This document shows positions 1 through 11,882 of a stretch of DNA of 64,000 nt, piece by piece (position 1 is the stretch's first letter; each line of letters begins with the position of its first letter). Source of the DNA: Sipunculus nudus (lineage: Eukaryota > Annelida > Sipuncula > Golfingiida > Sipunculidae); contig CM049319.1 of NCBI GenBank assembly GCA_026874595.1, positions 39,811,473 through 39,875,472 of the forward strand, written 5' to 3'. The notes beneath the pieces were generated by a model, which was given only the letters and a program-made list of their open reading frames with translations, searched no databases and had not been told where the DNA came from. Made by a program: the position numbers and the translations under genes.

Positions 1-870
1 GATGGTCAATAAATTAATGTTAGTGTCCGGCAACTAAGCTTTTTTTTTAATTTTATACAGCCTAAATATTCCTCTAAGAAGCAATAACTTTCGAATCTAG
101 TACTGGAACATATCTGTTGATCAATTGATCAAGATAATGTTAAGTTCTTACCTAGGGATATGTAGGCTACTGTAGAAATCAAGGTACAACAAACTAATGA
201 AGTTTACGACCGACTTACCTGTCACTTTGACTCAACTCGTTTTCGCGGTAACCTCGCGTGTTCTTCCAATGGCAAATAAATGCCCGCTAAATAACTAGTC
301 TGGTTACGGCGTCCATTCACATATTAGACCTGGTTTGGAGATATGCATGGCAGGGAACCAATCTAGTTAACAATTTCATGTGCGACAAAGTAGTCCCGGT
401 TTGGGCCCAAGGCCCTGATTCAGAGTAACAAACTGCCTCCTGCGACCGGTTTGACTTTGAACGATAATGTGTGACCATGGTTATACCAATGTTTTGTACT
501 GAGTATGCTCACTCAGTAAGTATCAATGAATGTATTACTCAAGATTCGGGAGTAATACATATAACTGAAAAACATACATGTAAACAAGGAGAACTGTCCA
601 CTTTCCATCATCGTGGTCCTATAGGGCAGGCTGCGCCTATATGCCAGGCAACTGGTGCATATTTGACGGGATCATATCGCCTTTTTCAAAGGAATAAAAC
701 TGAGAGGTTGCCTGTCAGACATCGGGAAATCAAACTGTGTTGTGCACCCACCACCTAAATAACATTGTACGAGTTACAAAGAGACACCCCCGGAATACAG
801 AAAGCGTACTTGTCATTTGTATCTAAGAACTCAGTATGGAAAATTACCTAATTACACAATAATCATACCA
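1..870. other. Unassigned sequence, no supported gene
   Basis: I see no recognisable domain, RNA gene or strong repeat in this stretch. A 95-codon open frame (471-758, plus) has no motif that I recognise, and nothing around it argues that it is coding. Confidence 0.5.
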
Positions 871-878
871 CAAATAAA

Positions 879-901
879 TATATATATATATATTATAGGT
901 T

Positions 902-951
<50 letters not shown>
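879..951. repeat. (TA)n microsatellite
   Basis: Two runs of alternating TA, at about 879-893 and 909-951, are separated by a short TATTATAGGTTTATATAA spacer. This is simple-sequence DNA, and the open frame across it is just repeated Tyr-Ile. Confidence 0.95.
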
Positions 952-954
<3 letters not shown>

Positions 955-959
955 CATAG

Positions 960-1830
960 TATACCATACCATATACCCTTATCTACTATTATATTATACT
1001 AGCAATTACCCGTGCTACGCACGGTTTGGGGCGAGCAGTCAGTTCTGATGTCAAATAGTCTATCATAGTTGAATGTCTTGGTTGTACAATGTTACCATCA
1101 TGGGATCTCTTTGATTCTGACATTTTGTGTAAGTGGTCTAGCTGTCTTTGAGTTGACCTTGTGTCGGAGTCTGAAAGACTTGGACGAATACGTTCCTGTA
1201 TGATTAGTGGAAAAAAACTTGAGAAAAACCCGGAGCATATGTATGTCGAAAATCACGGTTATTCGTACGGTGGTGTTCGTCAGAGGAGATACGAATCTAA
1301 TTGAAGCCAAGATATTGGCAGGAGAATTTTTCGAAGAAGTTGATATTATAAATGAAATCATTTTTATATGAAAATATATTATGCTGAACATCGCCATTTA
1401 AAGTTGCCCTCCGAGCCCGTCAATCCGCCGGTAACGGAACCTGTTATCTTGCATGGAAGTAAGGTAACGCTGAGACATGTTCTCGATCTTGCATTCCCTA
1501 TATCACACACAAAAACTGAGCACTCACATGGTCGGGCAATCCGGCTGCGCAATAGTGCGTGGTAGCATTTTATTATGTTGGCCATTTAATGGCTAAATAT
1601 ATATTTACTTTGTCTAATCATGATTAAATGTTCTAAAACACAATCACTGATATCCGAAGATTTGGGACTTATTTCTTCATTGCATTAGGTATGATCCTTC
1701 CAATATGATATTTATTCCTGTTGTGCAACTGGCATTTCTAACTGGAATTAAGAAAGTATGTTGTGTTGAATTATTGAGGTGTTTATACACACGTACCACC
1801 CATGGCACCACAAACAAATACATATATATA
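960..1830. other. Unassigned sequence with a small hairpin
   Basis: A perfect hairpin, CCGTGC-TAC-GCACGG, lies at 1010-1024. This CCGTGCTACGCACGG block is a motif I associate with dispersed animal repeats, so the region may be the end of an old element. Short open frames on both strands (1098-1585) overlap each other and show no known domain. Confidence 0.4.
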
Positions 1831-1837
1831 TATATTT

Positions 1838-2581
1838 TGTAACATGTATCTGTTTATTATGCGCAGGAATTTGCATGGCTTGACATGTGCCTGGCGTTAT
1901 AATTCGTGTTAGGCGCAAGCCCTGTGCGTTGCTATGGAAACCGCACTTGTTGAACTCTGGCTTATCCGCAGAGTGTAGTCTCAAATGTTTGAGTTTGTTC
2001 TTTCGAATATTCCGGACTAGAAGCATCTGGATTTCGGGGAAAAAGCTATAAATAGGGGCTGTGTTTGGAGCCTGGAGGAAGGAAAATACCAGCGGGCACT
2101 AAAGGTATAGCGACTTTCTCGTCAGTCTTAGGAACTACTCCGATAATTGCATAGTTACAGATTTTCTATAGATTGTCTTCAGTTTGCCTCTGGAATTTTA
2201 CCTGAACTTTGCTTCTGAATTACAACAGATAGTCTTCGAGATTAAATTTGACTATTCATCGGGAAGATTCACTTGAACTGTTCACATGGAATATTTGTGC
2301 TTAAAGACTCTTGTTGGACTATGACAGTTGTGGTCATGTACATTTTTTTTATTGTAATGTTTTAATTACCGTGTAATATTGTAATGATTTAGTTTATTGT
2401 AATGTTAGGATTGTTCTAAGAATAAATTATTATTAATTATTTGTTAACAAAAAAAAAACACTGACTTCTTTATACCCCTAGATGTTTCAGGCTGCCTAGT
2501 GTTGCGGAATCTAATTTTTTTGTCTCCGTTACAAGGGTTGTGCTCGTCACGATATCGTGATCTGTTATTATTAGGTGCCGT

Positions 2582-2585
<4 letters not shown>
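1838..2585 (+). mobile_element. Probable solo LTR (retrotransposon remnant)
   Basis: The segment starts TGTAACA and ends GTAACA, and is flanked on both sides by (TA)-rich DNA. This fits a 748-bp LTR with TG...CA ends. A TATA box (TATAAATA, 2047-2054) and a polyadenylation signal (AATAAA, 2421-2426) sit in the order expected for U3-R. No gag-pol lies directly next to it. A related stretch begins at 2630. The flanking (TA)n hides any target-site duplication, so the exact ends are inferred. Confidence 0.6.

Positions 2586-2622
<37 letters not shown>
2586..2622. repeat. (TA)n microsatellite
   Basis: Uninterrupted alternating AT separates the two LTR-like segments. Confidence 0.9.
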
Positions 2623-2627
<5 letters not shown>

Positions 2628-2629
2628 AT

Positions 2630-2760
2630 TGTTACAGATGTCTATTTTATTGTGAGCTGTTGACATGTCTCTTTTATTGTGCGCTGTTGACATTCTGATT
2701 CGTGTTTGGCTCAAGCCCTGGGCGTTGGTATGCTACAGCGTTCCTTGTTCTAACTGGCCT
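2630..2760 (+). mobile_element. Fragment related to the preceding LTR
   Basis: It starts TGTTACAG and shares with 1838-1950 the run TTCGTGTT-GGC-CAAGCCCTG-GCGTTG (with small differences). This suggests a second, diverged and truncated LTR of the same family. I could not find its other end. Confidence 0.45.
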
Positions 2761-2987
2761 GCTGCGGCCAACGTGTAAACACAGCGGTCATGCTAGTTTC
2801 CGTAGACACGGGTAATTTCCTGTATCCCCTTGCAAGCTCCCTGCGTCCAGTAACCCGTGCGAGCCATGCTTGTGTTCATGCGGTCATAAATTCAACAAAC
2901 ATGCCAAGGGGTTTACCAATGTGCTAGGTTAAAACGGAATTTTTTTTTGGTCATGTTTGGTATTATTAGAAAGTACACCAAAAAATG

Positions 2988-3895
2988 CTAACGATTGGTC
3001 TGGTTTATTTTGATTGTCAATGTACCTGGACAACGTTTGAGACACTGGTTCAAACGTTTCGGATCAAGGCAGATCCTCAATCTGTCATCCTTTTTCACAC
3101 TTTTAGCGATTGAAGAGCACCAGTCCGTGTGGTGATCCACTTTTCTTATCACACCTTGCTCCTCTATCCTATGTAGTTCATGCTTTAGTTTATCTTTTAT
3201 ATGTATACTGCACTTTCTTGGTGCATCAATAAATGGCTGCGAGTCTGGTTTCAGGTGCAGCTTAACTGATCCCTTGAAGTTACCAATATGATCAAATCTA
3301 TCAGGAAATAAACTCTGCAGGTCTGCCACTGTGTTGATTACAGGTGCTGTGTTCTGTCTGCTAGTGTCTGTTATTATAGGGCTACTGGCTTCTTGTGGCA
3401 AATTTCCGGTTGTACTACTGCTGCTTATATCGTTGATAGTGACTATGCTCAGTTGCTCACATGCAGCTAAACCTAGAACAACAGGTCCAGGTACTTCAAC
3501 CACATAAAACTTATATTCGTGCCATGGGGAGTCTTGGTACTTGCACGCAAGTCTGATTGTTCCTGGGCACTTGATGGTGCTTCCATTATAGGCTGTCAGT
3601 TTAATGTTCTTGGCTGGCACTATTTTGTTTGCCCAGTTGCTGCCATACATATCCTTCAGGATTCTGAAGGTATGGTGTTGCCTGAGGCGCCAGTGTCTAT
3701 TTTCAATCGTAACATATGTTCACCACTTTTATCAGTGCAGACTATATTCAAGGTGGTGTAAGCTTCATCTCTAACACATACTGCATCCATGCACAGGTCG
3801 GATACCTGTATGATACTGAAAGTCTGTGTGTATTGTACAATTTGTTTCATAACTGTCAGTTTCATCACTGGTGAGATCTGAGACTGTGCTAACAT
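2988..3895 (-). pseudogene. pol: Ty3/Gypsy element A: protease and N-terminal reverse transcriptase remnant
   Basis: Two minus-strand frames carry pol sequence. The upstream one (3895-3656) has the retropepsin active-site motif DTGASGN. The downstream one (3650-2988) starts in the C-terminal part of the protease (VPGPVVLGL) and runs into the reverse transcriptase fingers, with FPDRFDHIG, HRIEEQGVIRKV and RLRICLDPKRLNQ typical of Ty3/Gypsy RT. A frameshift with a stop near 3656-3665 breaks the join. The RT ends before the catalytic YxDD, and nothing recognisable of RNase H or integrase follows below 2988. This is a dead 5' part of pol. Its gag lies at higher coordinates. Confidence 0.85.
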
Positions 3896-3969
3896 TTCTG
3901 TCTCTGTTGTGCTGTCTGTTAAATTGTCGTTCTCTTGCTGGGCTTCTGGCTCTCTGATAGAACCTCTGT

Positions 3970-4140
3970 CTTAATTTGCTGCGACCTCGGGGGTTTCCAC
4001 GAAACCTAGATTTGCGACAACATTTCGCCCAGTGAACAAGTTTGCCGCAATTCTTGTACTTGTCTCTGTACGCTGGACAGCTTCTTGGTTTGTGTGTAAG
4101 ACCACAGTTTTGACATGACCGTCTAACAGTGTGAATGTCA
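3970..4140 (-). pseudogene. gag: Ty3/Gypsy element A: gag nucleocapsid zinc knuckles
   Basis: Read on the minus strand just upstream of the protease, this stretch encodes two knuckle-like blocks. CQNCGLTHKPRSC is a shortened Cys-Cys-His-Cys knuckle. KYKNCGKLVHWAKCC looks like a standard knuckle whose first Cys has become Tyr. Basic, Arg-rich sequence follows, as in nucleocapsid. Frame breaks surround it, so it is no longer translated as one protein with the protease. Confidence 0.7.
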
Positions 4141-4458
4141 GCAGAGCTGCTTTCTATTTTTTTTTAGAGATTCTTTTCCTTTCATAATAGCTTCGTATTT
4201 GCGTCCTTCTGCGAGTAATTCATCTAGCTTCATACCTTAGTCTCTCTCCAAAAGGTTTTTCTGAAAGGCTTCATAAGGGGTGCTGACTATAACAAGCTCT
4301 ATTATCCTTTCAGTGAGCTCAGTAGGCTGAAAATAACAAAGTTGGCCCTTTTCAGTTCAGCGGTTCACAAAATCATCAATAGTTTCCCCTGGTTGCTGTT
4401 TATACTGAATCAATTCCATCCTGTGTATACGACAGTTTTTCTTGATATTAAGCTGATC

Positions 4459-4592
4459 TTAAACAAGTTTGAACAACTTTTCTGGTTTTTTCTTGTCTGC
4501 CTCAGTCAATGCTGAAGCGTTAATTCGTTTCAGTCCTTCAATGCAAGCAGCGATCTGAATCTTAGTGGCTTGCTTAGCTTGGTCAGTGACGG
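4459..4592 (-). pseudogene. gag: Ty3/Gypsy element A: gag fragment, inner part
   Basis: The minus-strand frame reads VTDQAKQATKIQIAAC and continues through a Lys/Glu-rich helix to KLFKLV. This fits the region just after the N-terminus of a Gypsy gag. At 4592 the reading runs directly into the end of the inverted-repeat element at 4593-7501. The missing N-terminus of the same gag is found on the far side of it (7502-7611). Confidence 0.65.
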
Positions 4593-7501
4593 CTGTGTGT
4601 AAAACTCTGAAGTCGGAAGTCGGAAGCCAAGGATTTTTTATAAACAAAACCACAAAGCATATACAAAATGCCATTACATCAATACTATTTCAATTTTTAT
4701 CGATACACTAGGGTCTGTTCTATCATTCTTTGAAGAATCATAGTTATTCATTCAATAATCTGAAAGTTATGGAAGATTCTGTTCTCGGAAGCCATCTCGG
4801 AGGTCACTCGGCAGTGCCGGGTAGTAGTCCAAATGTGTAAAACTCGGAAGCCACGGCCATGCACTGGTCATCAAATCGTCAGCATGCGTGTCAAGCATTT
4901 TCAATATCTTCCAGATGACATATTTTTTATAATTCTATCTGTTGTGAAACATTCATGATGCTGTTTTCTTAAAATAATATTTTGTGGTCATATATTTTTT
5001 TTTTCATTTTGTAAAACAACATAGTAATAATTGATTAATTAAAATGATAAATAGAATTAAAATTTGACAGAAACACGACGTCCTGGAAATGTTTCTAAAG
5101 GTTGTTTCGATAAAATTTTTTATGTTTCATGTATAAATTGACCAACCTTTTCATGTTCCATTAATCAAAAATTTCATCAGGATTATGTATCTCTTAGACT
5201 CAAAAATCCATTATGTAATATTTAATTGATTCCAAAATATATTTTATATTTCAGGATCAGAAGGCACATTTTACAAATTCAAAATGTGATTTTTTCCCGA
5301 TATGTTCATGCCGTAAATGAAACCCTTTTCAATTCAAGTTTTAAAATGTTGCCAAAAAAGAAAGCATAATATGCATAATATTTCACATTGAATTGTTTGA
5401 TAATGATTCATCAGATGTATTGGACAACTTTAAAAAGAAAAACAAACATAAACAAAACCTTGACAGAAATAAATACACAATACATGTGTAAATAGATATG
5501 ATGCCGATTGTAACATTTAACGTTTATATAAAATAAAATTGTTTCTGTTTTTGCAGAACGATTTGATATTTCCTCGGTATTTTTATGCTGTTATGTACAA
5601 TGTTCGGAAAATTAATGTTCTGAAATTTATAAAAAAAAAAAAAACAGACGGCACAAACATTAATACTTTTTATACACATATTGTAAATCGCGCCAACAGA
5701 AAAAAAAATCAACAACAAATCAATAAAACATCAACAAAACATTTAGCTTGGCAAAGATTATTCAGTAAATGATTGAAAATAAATTGTAACAGAGTAAAAC
5801 GACTTTCTTTGTTAAGCAGTCTCTTATAGATATTAAATAATTAGTTTTATAACAGAATCTGATACAAGCAACTATGAGGTCCGAAGGGAGTTAGGTCCGA
5901 AAACGCACGGCACTACTTTATAGAATTCCGACTATAGTTCAGTGATTACCATGCAAGCCTAAGAATAAGCTTCCTGTTAACTTGTTTTTTTTTATAAATT
6001 TAATTATGAAAAGGGAAAATATAAAAGTATCAAATAAAGATTGTGAGTATATAGATAATATTCATGTGCATGAAAAGGATTTTTTTTACAAAGAGGCTTA
6101 CTTGCTATTTTATCAAAGAAGAATGGGAATAATTGATATTTATCATTTAAATTTTTATCTCGGCGGTAAATATCCAACCAGATTTTCCACAGTAATTGAT
6201 TTGATGGGTATTTGTCGAAAAATCGTCGGAAAGAATTCGTTACATTGTTGCATGACGTTAACATTTTTATGCATGGAATTTCAAGGTATGAATTTTAGCT
6301 AAGCAACCGGTTGGATAAAAATGCCTATATCCGTATTTGCTTTAAGACACCATGCATTTAACCTCCAGACATACAGATTTTTACTTGAAGCCTCCAATGT
6401 CTTATGTGTCAATAAGATCCTATTTATGAGATTATTTATCTAAGATTTGACATTCAATAATCTCCTCCTAACACAAAATAGGAATTTCTTTATCGAGGTC
6501 GTTGTAATCGTCACTCCGTGCAGTTCCTTAACTGAAGCTAGGAACACATTCTGTTTTTAGATGCCCTAATTACGCACATAACGTCTGAGAGTGAAATGAA
6601 TTATAAAAATATTTTCAAATTTTCTGAAATATCAATTTATTTGAATTTAAATTATTCTAATAATGTTGTAACAATATCAAGAGTGTTATAAATAGAAAAT
6701 AAATATCATGGTTGAATAAGTATGAAAAAAAAAGAGTTGGAATATTTTATATATATTTTTTGTTTAAAACCAACTTTATGCTTAAACATAAAAACATATT
6801 AGATTTTACAATTACACGTGTATAAGTATGTAATATATTACATGTTCTGTTGTATCCCTTAATACGATATATCTTAATTTTAAAAAAAAAAATCGTAAAA
6901 TTCTCACGTTATAAAACACATTAAATTTACGTCTTATTTGGTACATATATGTTTGTTGCCGTTCCAGACATGTCCTATTAGGATATATTGAATTTCCAAT
7001 ATTTATGATAATATTGAATATATTGGATATTTGCTCAACGTAAGGAAAATATATTAAAACTGTTTTAATATTTAATGATATTGTAATTTATAAATGTATT
7101 TTCAAAGTCGTATTCGGATTTCTTTTATCATATTTTAGTATGTACAATGTATTGTATTTTATACTCACAATCATAAGCACTTTAAATATATGCGTACAAT
7201 GAAATTGCATTTGCCATGTGGCTCTAAACTGACCATATGTTGACCAGTGCGTCTCCGTGACTTCCGAGTTTTACACATTTGGACCGCATCCCGGCACTTC
7301 CGAGTGGCTTCCGAGCACAAAATCGTCTATAACTTTCAGATTACGGAATGGATAACTATATGATTCTTCATGGAATGATAGTACAGACTTTACTCTATCA
7401 ATAGAAATTAAAATGGTGTTGATCTAGAGGTAATTTGTGCATGTTTTAGCACTTTATTTATGAAAAATCCTTGGCTTCCGACTTCCGAGTTTTACACACA
7501 G
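4593..7501. mobile_element. Inverted-repeat (foldback-like) element inserted in gag
   Basis: The two ends are diverged inverted copies of each other, about 280 bp long (4593-4880 and 7225-7501). They start CTGTGTGTAAAACTC and share blocks such as GAAGTCGGAAGCCAAGGATT and, inverted, AATCCTTGGCTTCCGACTTC. The interior is AT-rich with no recognisable transposase. Open frames at 5539-5772 and 5982-6302 show no domain. The element separates two pieces of one gag, which dates it as younger than element A. I could not settle the target-site duplication. Confidence 0.7.
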
Positions 7502-7611
7502 CCAGCGGTGACACCCTCATCATCAAAATATAAGTTCATACATTGTTTGAAGAGCTTGAACATCTCTGCGTGGTCACCATGTGACCAGTCCATCACGGGA
7601 TATCTAGACAT
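7502..7611 (-). pseudogene. gag: Ty3/Gypsy element A: gag N-terminus (tandem copy 1)
   Basis: The minus strand from an ATG at 7611 reads MSRYPVMDWSHGDH, then HAEMFKLFKQCMNLYFDDEG. The Trp/Asp start followed by a FKxFKQ...LYF helix is typical of Gypsy gag N-termini. The frame ends at the inverted-repeat insertion, and gag resumes at 4592. The same piece recurs at 9196-9305 and 10890-10999 in the other tandem copies. Confidence 0.7.
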
Positions 7612-8480
7612 ACTGACAAGTTCACAGACTTACTAGCTACTACGTAATACACTGTGGTCAGCGATATTTTAATAAGGAACGTCCTCACTGACGTAGCGAT
7701 AATGCAAGAAGTAACGGTACCCGGGCGATATTGGGGTTTCAAAGTTCGTGAGTTTGGTGACCAGAGCGCCACCTCCTGGTGTCACGTGAAACAAACAGTG
7801 ATAAAGTTCGTAATTTATTGATGATAGATATATATCAGACCGTGTCTGACTTATAATGGACATAGAATGTCAGCACTTTACCTTGGAGAAGGCAGTCACT
7901 TTCTGGATAACAAGATATAACAGGTATATTGTCCGTGATATCGTGTACACAAAACTGAGCGGGTCACCATTGTTGCGCGCGTGATTTGGAATATGGAAGT
8001 TTTGACGACCGGGAAAAGTCCAAGTTTCGCTGACTTGATGTAATGTCACTTCCTAGAAACGGTCCGGGCGTGTAAAGAGTTCATTCTCAAACAGCTGCCA
8101 CCATGTTGTGATAAGAGGTTGCACTCAGATACGAGCAATTCATGAGAATAAATGAACTCAAGACATGGAGTAGAACAGCCATGTTTTTAGATACATTACA
8201 GAACTATGTGACCGAATATCACTCCGCCTCATACGCGGTACAACGCAGTTATTCGCGGTACGACATAGTTCCCAACATAGGCCATGAAGCGTTGTCAGAA
8301 ATGGCGAAAAATATTTGCATCTTCATAAGGCCTTATAATGCGTTCCACAGACTTAGATGTAAAGACACTCTGGCGCCAGGAATCTGGTTGTAATGCCGAT
8401 GGCTCGATATGGCGCTATAATTTACCGGGGGGATTGTGCTAGTACTATTGTATAATTAGCATATACAGTATCACAATTAA
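7612..8480 (-). other. Probable 5' leader/LTR region of element A (copy 1)
   Basis: This lies directly upstream of the gag start on the minus strand, so leader and LTR are expected here. I cannot place LTR ends with confidence. A TGGCGCCAG block near 8370-8380 could be a primer-binding site. Open frames 7669-7863 (minus) and 8142-8393 (plus) have no recognisable domain, and I treat them as chance frames. The region repeats at +1694 and +3388. Confidence 0.35.
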
Positions 8481-8494
8481 TCTCAACTACACCT

Positions 8495-8808
8495 CATTTG
8501 TTTCATCAGTGATATACACAGGGTCGCATCCTTTTTAAAGTAGGACATCTTCCAAATCGTTTATAAAAATCGAAATGAGTAAAGGCAACAGGATTTCTCC
8601 TTGTCTTACCTCAGAATAGCTACTGAAATAACTGGATGTGTTCCGTTGTGCATATATACAAGACTTAAATTTATTTTACTGTACTGTGTATATTTTTTCC
8701 ATTGACACCTGTCTCCTTTAATTTCCGCCAGAATGCAGCTTGTCGTACGGTATCAAATGCTTTACGATAACCAATAAAGGCACAATAAAGGGTTTTACAT
8801 TTCCAGAA
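8495..8808 (-). pseudogene. LINE reverse transcriptase fragment (tandem copy 1)
   Basis: The minus-strand translation contains FIGYRKAFDTVRQAAFWRKL, the RT motif that carries the first catalytic Asp region in non-LTR elements (usually DxxKAFD). Further down a stretch matches the RQGE...FINDLED motif of LINE RT. The fragment is truncated at both ends by the tandem-block boundary. It recurs at 10189-10502, and at 11883-12192 where it joins the rest of the LINE. Confidence 0.75.
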
Positions 8809-9195
8809 CGGATTTCTTTTATCATATTTTAGTATGTACAATGTATTGTATTTTATACTCACAATCATAAGCACTTTAAATATATGCGTACAATGAAATT
8901 GCATTTGCCATGTGGCTCTAAACTGACCATATGTTGACCAGTGCGTCTCCGTGACTTCCGAGTTTTACACATTTGGACCGCATCCCGGCACTTCCGAGTG
9001 GCTTCCGAGCACAAAATCGTCTATAACTTTCAGATTACGGAATGGATAACTATATGATTCTTCATGGAATGATAGTACAGACTTTACTCTATCAATAGAA
9101 ATTAAAATGGTGTTGATCTAGAGGTAATTTGTGCATGTTTTAGCACTTTATTTATGAAAAATCCTTGGCTTCCGACTTCCGAGTTTTACACACAG

Positions 9196-9305
9196 CCAGC
9201 GGTGACACCCTCATCATCAAAATATAAGTTCATACATTGTTTGAAGAGCTTGAACATCTCTGCGTGGTCACCATGTGACCAGTCCATCACGGGATATCTA
9301 GACAT
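9196..9305 (-). pseudogene. gag: Element A gag N-terminus (tandem copy 2)
   Basis: Identical in content to 7502-7611, shifted by 1694 bp. It is joined to a second copy of the right arm of the inverted-repeat element, not to a gag continuation. Confidence 0.65.
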
Positions 9306-10188
9306 ACTGACAAGTTCACAGACTTACTAGCTACTACGTAATACACTGTGGTCAGCGATATTTTAATAAGGAACGTCCTCACTGACGTAGCGATAATGCA
9401 AGAAGTAACGGTACCCGGGCGATATTGGGGTTTCAAAGTTCGTGAGTTTGGTGACCAGAGCGCCACCTCCTGGTGTCACGTGAAACAAACAGTGATAAAG
9501 TTCGTAATTTATTGATGATAGATATATATCAGACCGTGTCTGACTTATAATGGACATAGAATGTCAGCACTTTACCTTGGAGAAGGCAGTCACTTTCTGG
9601 ATAACAAGATATAACAGGTATATTGTCCGTGATATCGTGTACACAAAACTGAGCGGGTCACCATTGTTGCGCGCGTGATTTGGAATATGGAAGTTTTGAC
9701 GACCGGGAAAAGTCCAAGTTTCGCTGACTTGATGTAATGTCACTTCCTAGAAACGGTCCGGGCGTGTAAAGAGTTCATTCTCAAACAGCTGCCACCATGT
9801 TGTGATAAGAGGTTGCACTCAGATACGAGCAATTCATGAGAATAAATGAACTCAAGACATGGAGTAGAACAGCCATGTTTTTAGATACATTACAGAACTA
9901 TGTGACCGAATATCACTCCGCCTCATACGCGGTACAACGTAGTTATTCGCGGTACGACATAGTTCCCAACATAGGCCATGAAGCGTTGTCAGAAATGGCG
10001 AAAAATATTTGCATCTTCATAAGGCCTTATAATGCGTTCCACAGACTTAGATGTAAAGACACTCTGGCGCCAGGAATCTGGTTGTAATGCCGATGGCTCG
10101 ATATGGCGCTATAATTTACCGGGGGGATTGTGCTAGTACTATTGTATAATTAGCATATACAGTATCACAATTAATCTCAACTACACCT

Positions 10189-10502
10189 CATTTGTTTCAT
10201 CAGTGATATACACAGGGTCGCATCCTTTTTAAAGTAGGACATCTTCCAAATCGTTTATAAAAATCGAAATGAGTAAAGGCAACAGGATTTCTCCTTGTCT
10301 TACCTCAGAATAGCTACTGAAATAACTGGATGTGTTCCGTTGTGCATATATACAAGACTTAAATTTATTTTACTGTACTGTGTATATTTTTTCCATTGAC
10401 ACCTGTCTCCTTTAATTTCCGCCAGAATGCAGCTTGTCGTACGGTATCAAATGCTTTACGATAACCAATAAAGGCACAATAAAGGGTTTTACATTTCCAG
10501 AA
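10189..10502 (-). pseudogene. LINE reverse transcriptase fragment (tandem copy 2)
   Basis: Same fragment as 8495-8808, carrying the RKAFDTVR motif, again cut by the block boundary. Confidence 0.7.
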
Positions 10503-10889
10503 CGGATTTCTTTTATCATATTTTAGTATGTACAATGTATTGTATTTTATACTCACAATCATAAGCACTTTAAATATATGCGTACAATGAAATTGCATTT
10601 GCCATGTGGCTCTAAACTGACCATATGTTGACCAGTGCGTCTCCGTGACTTCCGAGTTTTACACATTTGGACCGCATCCCGGCACTTCCGAGTGGCTTCC
10701 GAGCACAAAATCGTCTATAACTTTCAGATTACGGAATGGATAACTATATGATTCTTCATGGAATGATAGTACAGACTTTACTCTATCAATAGAAATTAAA
10801 ATGGTGTTGATCTAGAGGTAATTTGTGCATGTTTTAGCACTTTATTTATGAAAAATCCTTGGCTTCCGACTTCCGAGTTTTACACACAG

Positions 10890-10999
10890 CCAGCGGTGAC
10901 ACCCTCATCATCAAAATATAAGTTCATACATTGTTTGAAGAGCTTGAACATCTCTGCGTGGTCACCATGTGACCAGTCCATCACGGGATATCTAGACAT
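10890..10999 (-). pseudogene. gag: Element A gag N-terminus (tandem copy 3)
   Basis: Third copy of the gag start. As in copy 2, there is no gag continuation behind it. Confidence 0.65.
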
Positions 11000-11882
11000 A
11001 CTGACAAGTTCACAGACTTACTAGCTACTACGTAATACACTGTGGTCAGCGATATTTTAATAAGGAACGTCCTCACTGACGTAGCGATAATGCAAGAAGT
11101 AACGGTACCCGGGCGATATTGGGGTTTCAAAGTTCGTGAGTTTGGTGACCAGAGCGCCACCTCCTGGTGTCACGTGAAACAAACAGTGATAAAGTTCGTA
11201 ATTTATTGATGATAGATATATATCAGACCGTGTCTGACTTATAATGGACATAGAATGTCAGCACTTTACCTTGGAGAAGGCAGTCACTTTCTGGATAACA
11301 AGATATAACAGGTATATTGTCCGTGATATCGTGTACACAAAACTGAGCGGGTCACCATTGTTGCGCGCGTGATTTGGAATATGGAAGTTTTGACGACCGG
11401 GAAAAGTCCAAGTTTCGCTGACTTGATGTAATGTCACTTCCTAGAAACGGTCCGGGCGTGTAAAGAGTTCATTCTCAAACAGCTGCCACCATGTTGTGAT
11501 AAGAGGTTGCACTCAGATACGAGCAATTCATGAGAATAAATGAACTCAAGACATGGAGTAGAACAGCCATGTTTTTAGATACATTACAGAACTATGTGAC
11601 CGAATATCACTCCGCCTCATACGCGGTACAACGTAGTTATTCGCGGTACGACATAGTTCCCAACATAGGCCATGAAGCGTTGTCAGAAATGGCGAAAAAT
11701 ATTTGCATCTTCATAAGGCCTTATAATGCGTTCCACAGACTTAGATGTAAAGACACTCTGGCGCCAGGAATCTGGTTGTAATGCCGATGGCTCGATATGG
11801 CGCTATAATTTACCGGGGGGATTGTGCTAGTACTATTGTATAATTAGCATATACAGTATCACAATTAATCTCAACTACACCT

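Noticed and set aside
471-758. 95-codon frame as a small gene
   Set aside because: No motif, no signal peptide and no supporting context.
5982-6302. 106-codon frame inside the inverted-repeat element as a transposase
   Set aside because: AT-rich, with no catalytic motif recognisable, and an overlapping open frame on the opposite strand.
7669-7863. 64-codon minus-strand frame, also in three copies
   Set aside because: Same explanation. It lies upstream of the gag start with no known motif.
8142-8393. 83-codon plus-strand frame repeated in all three tandem copies
   Set aside because: Repeated because the whole 1694-bp block is repeated. No domain is recognisable, and it lies in the leader region of a minus-strand retroelement.
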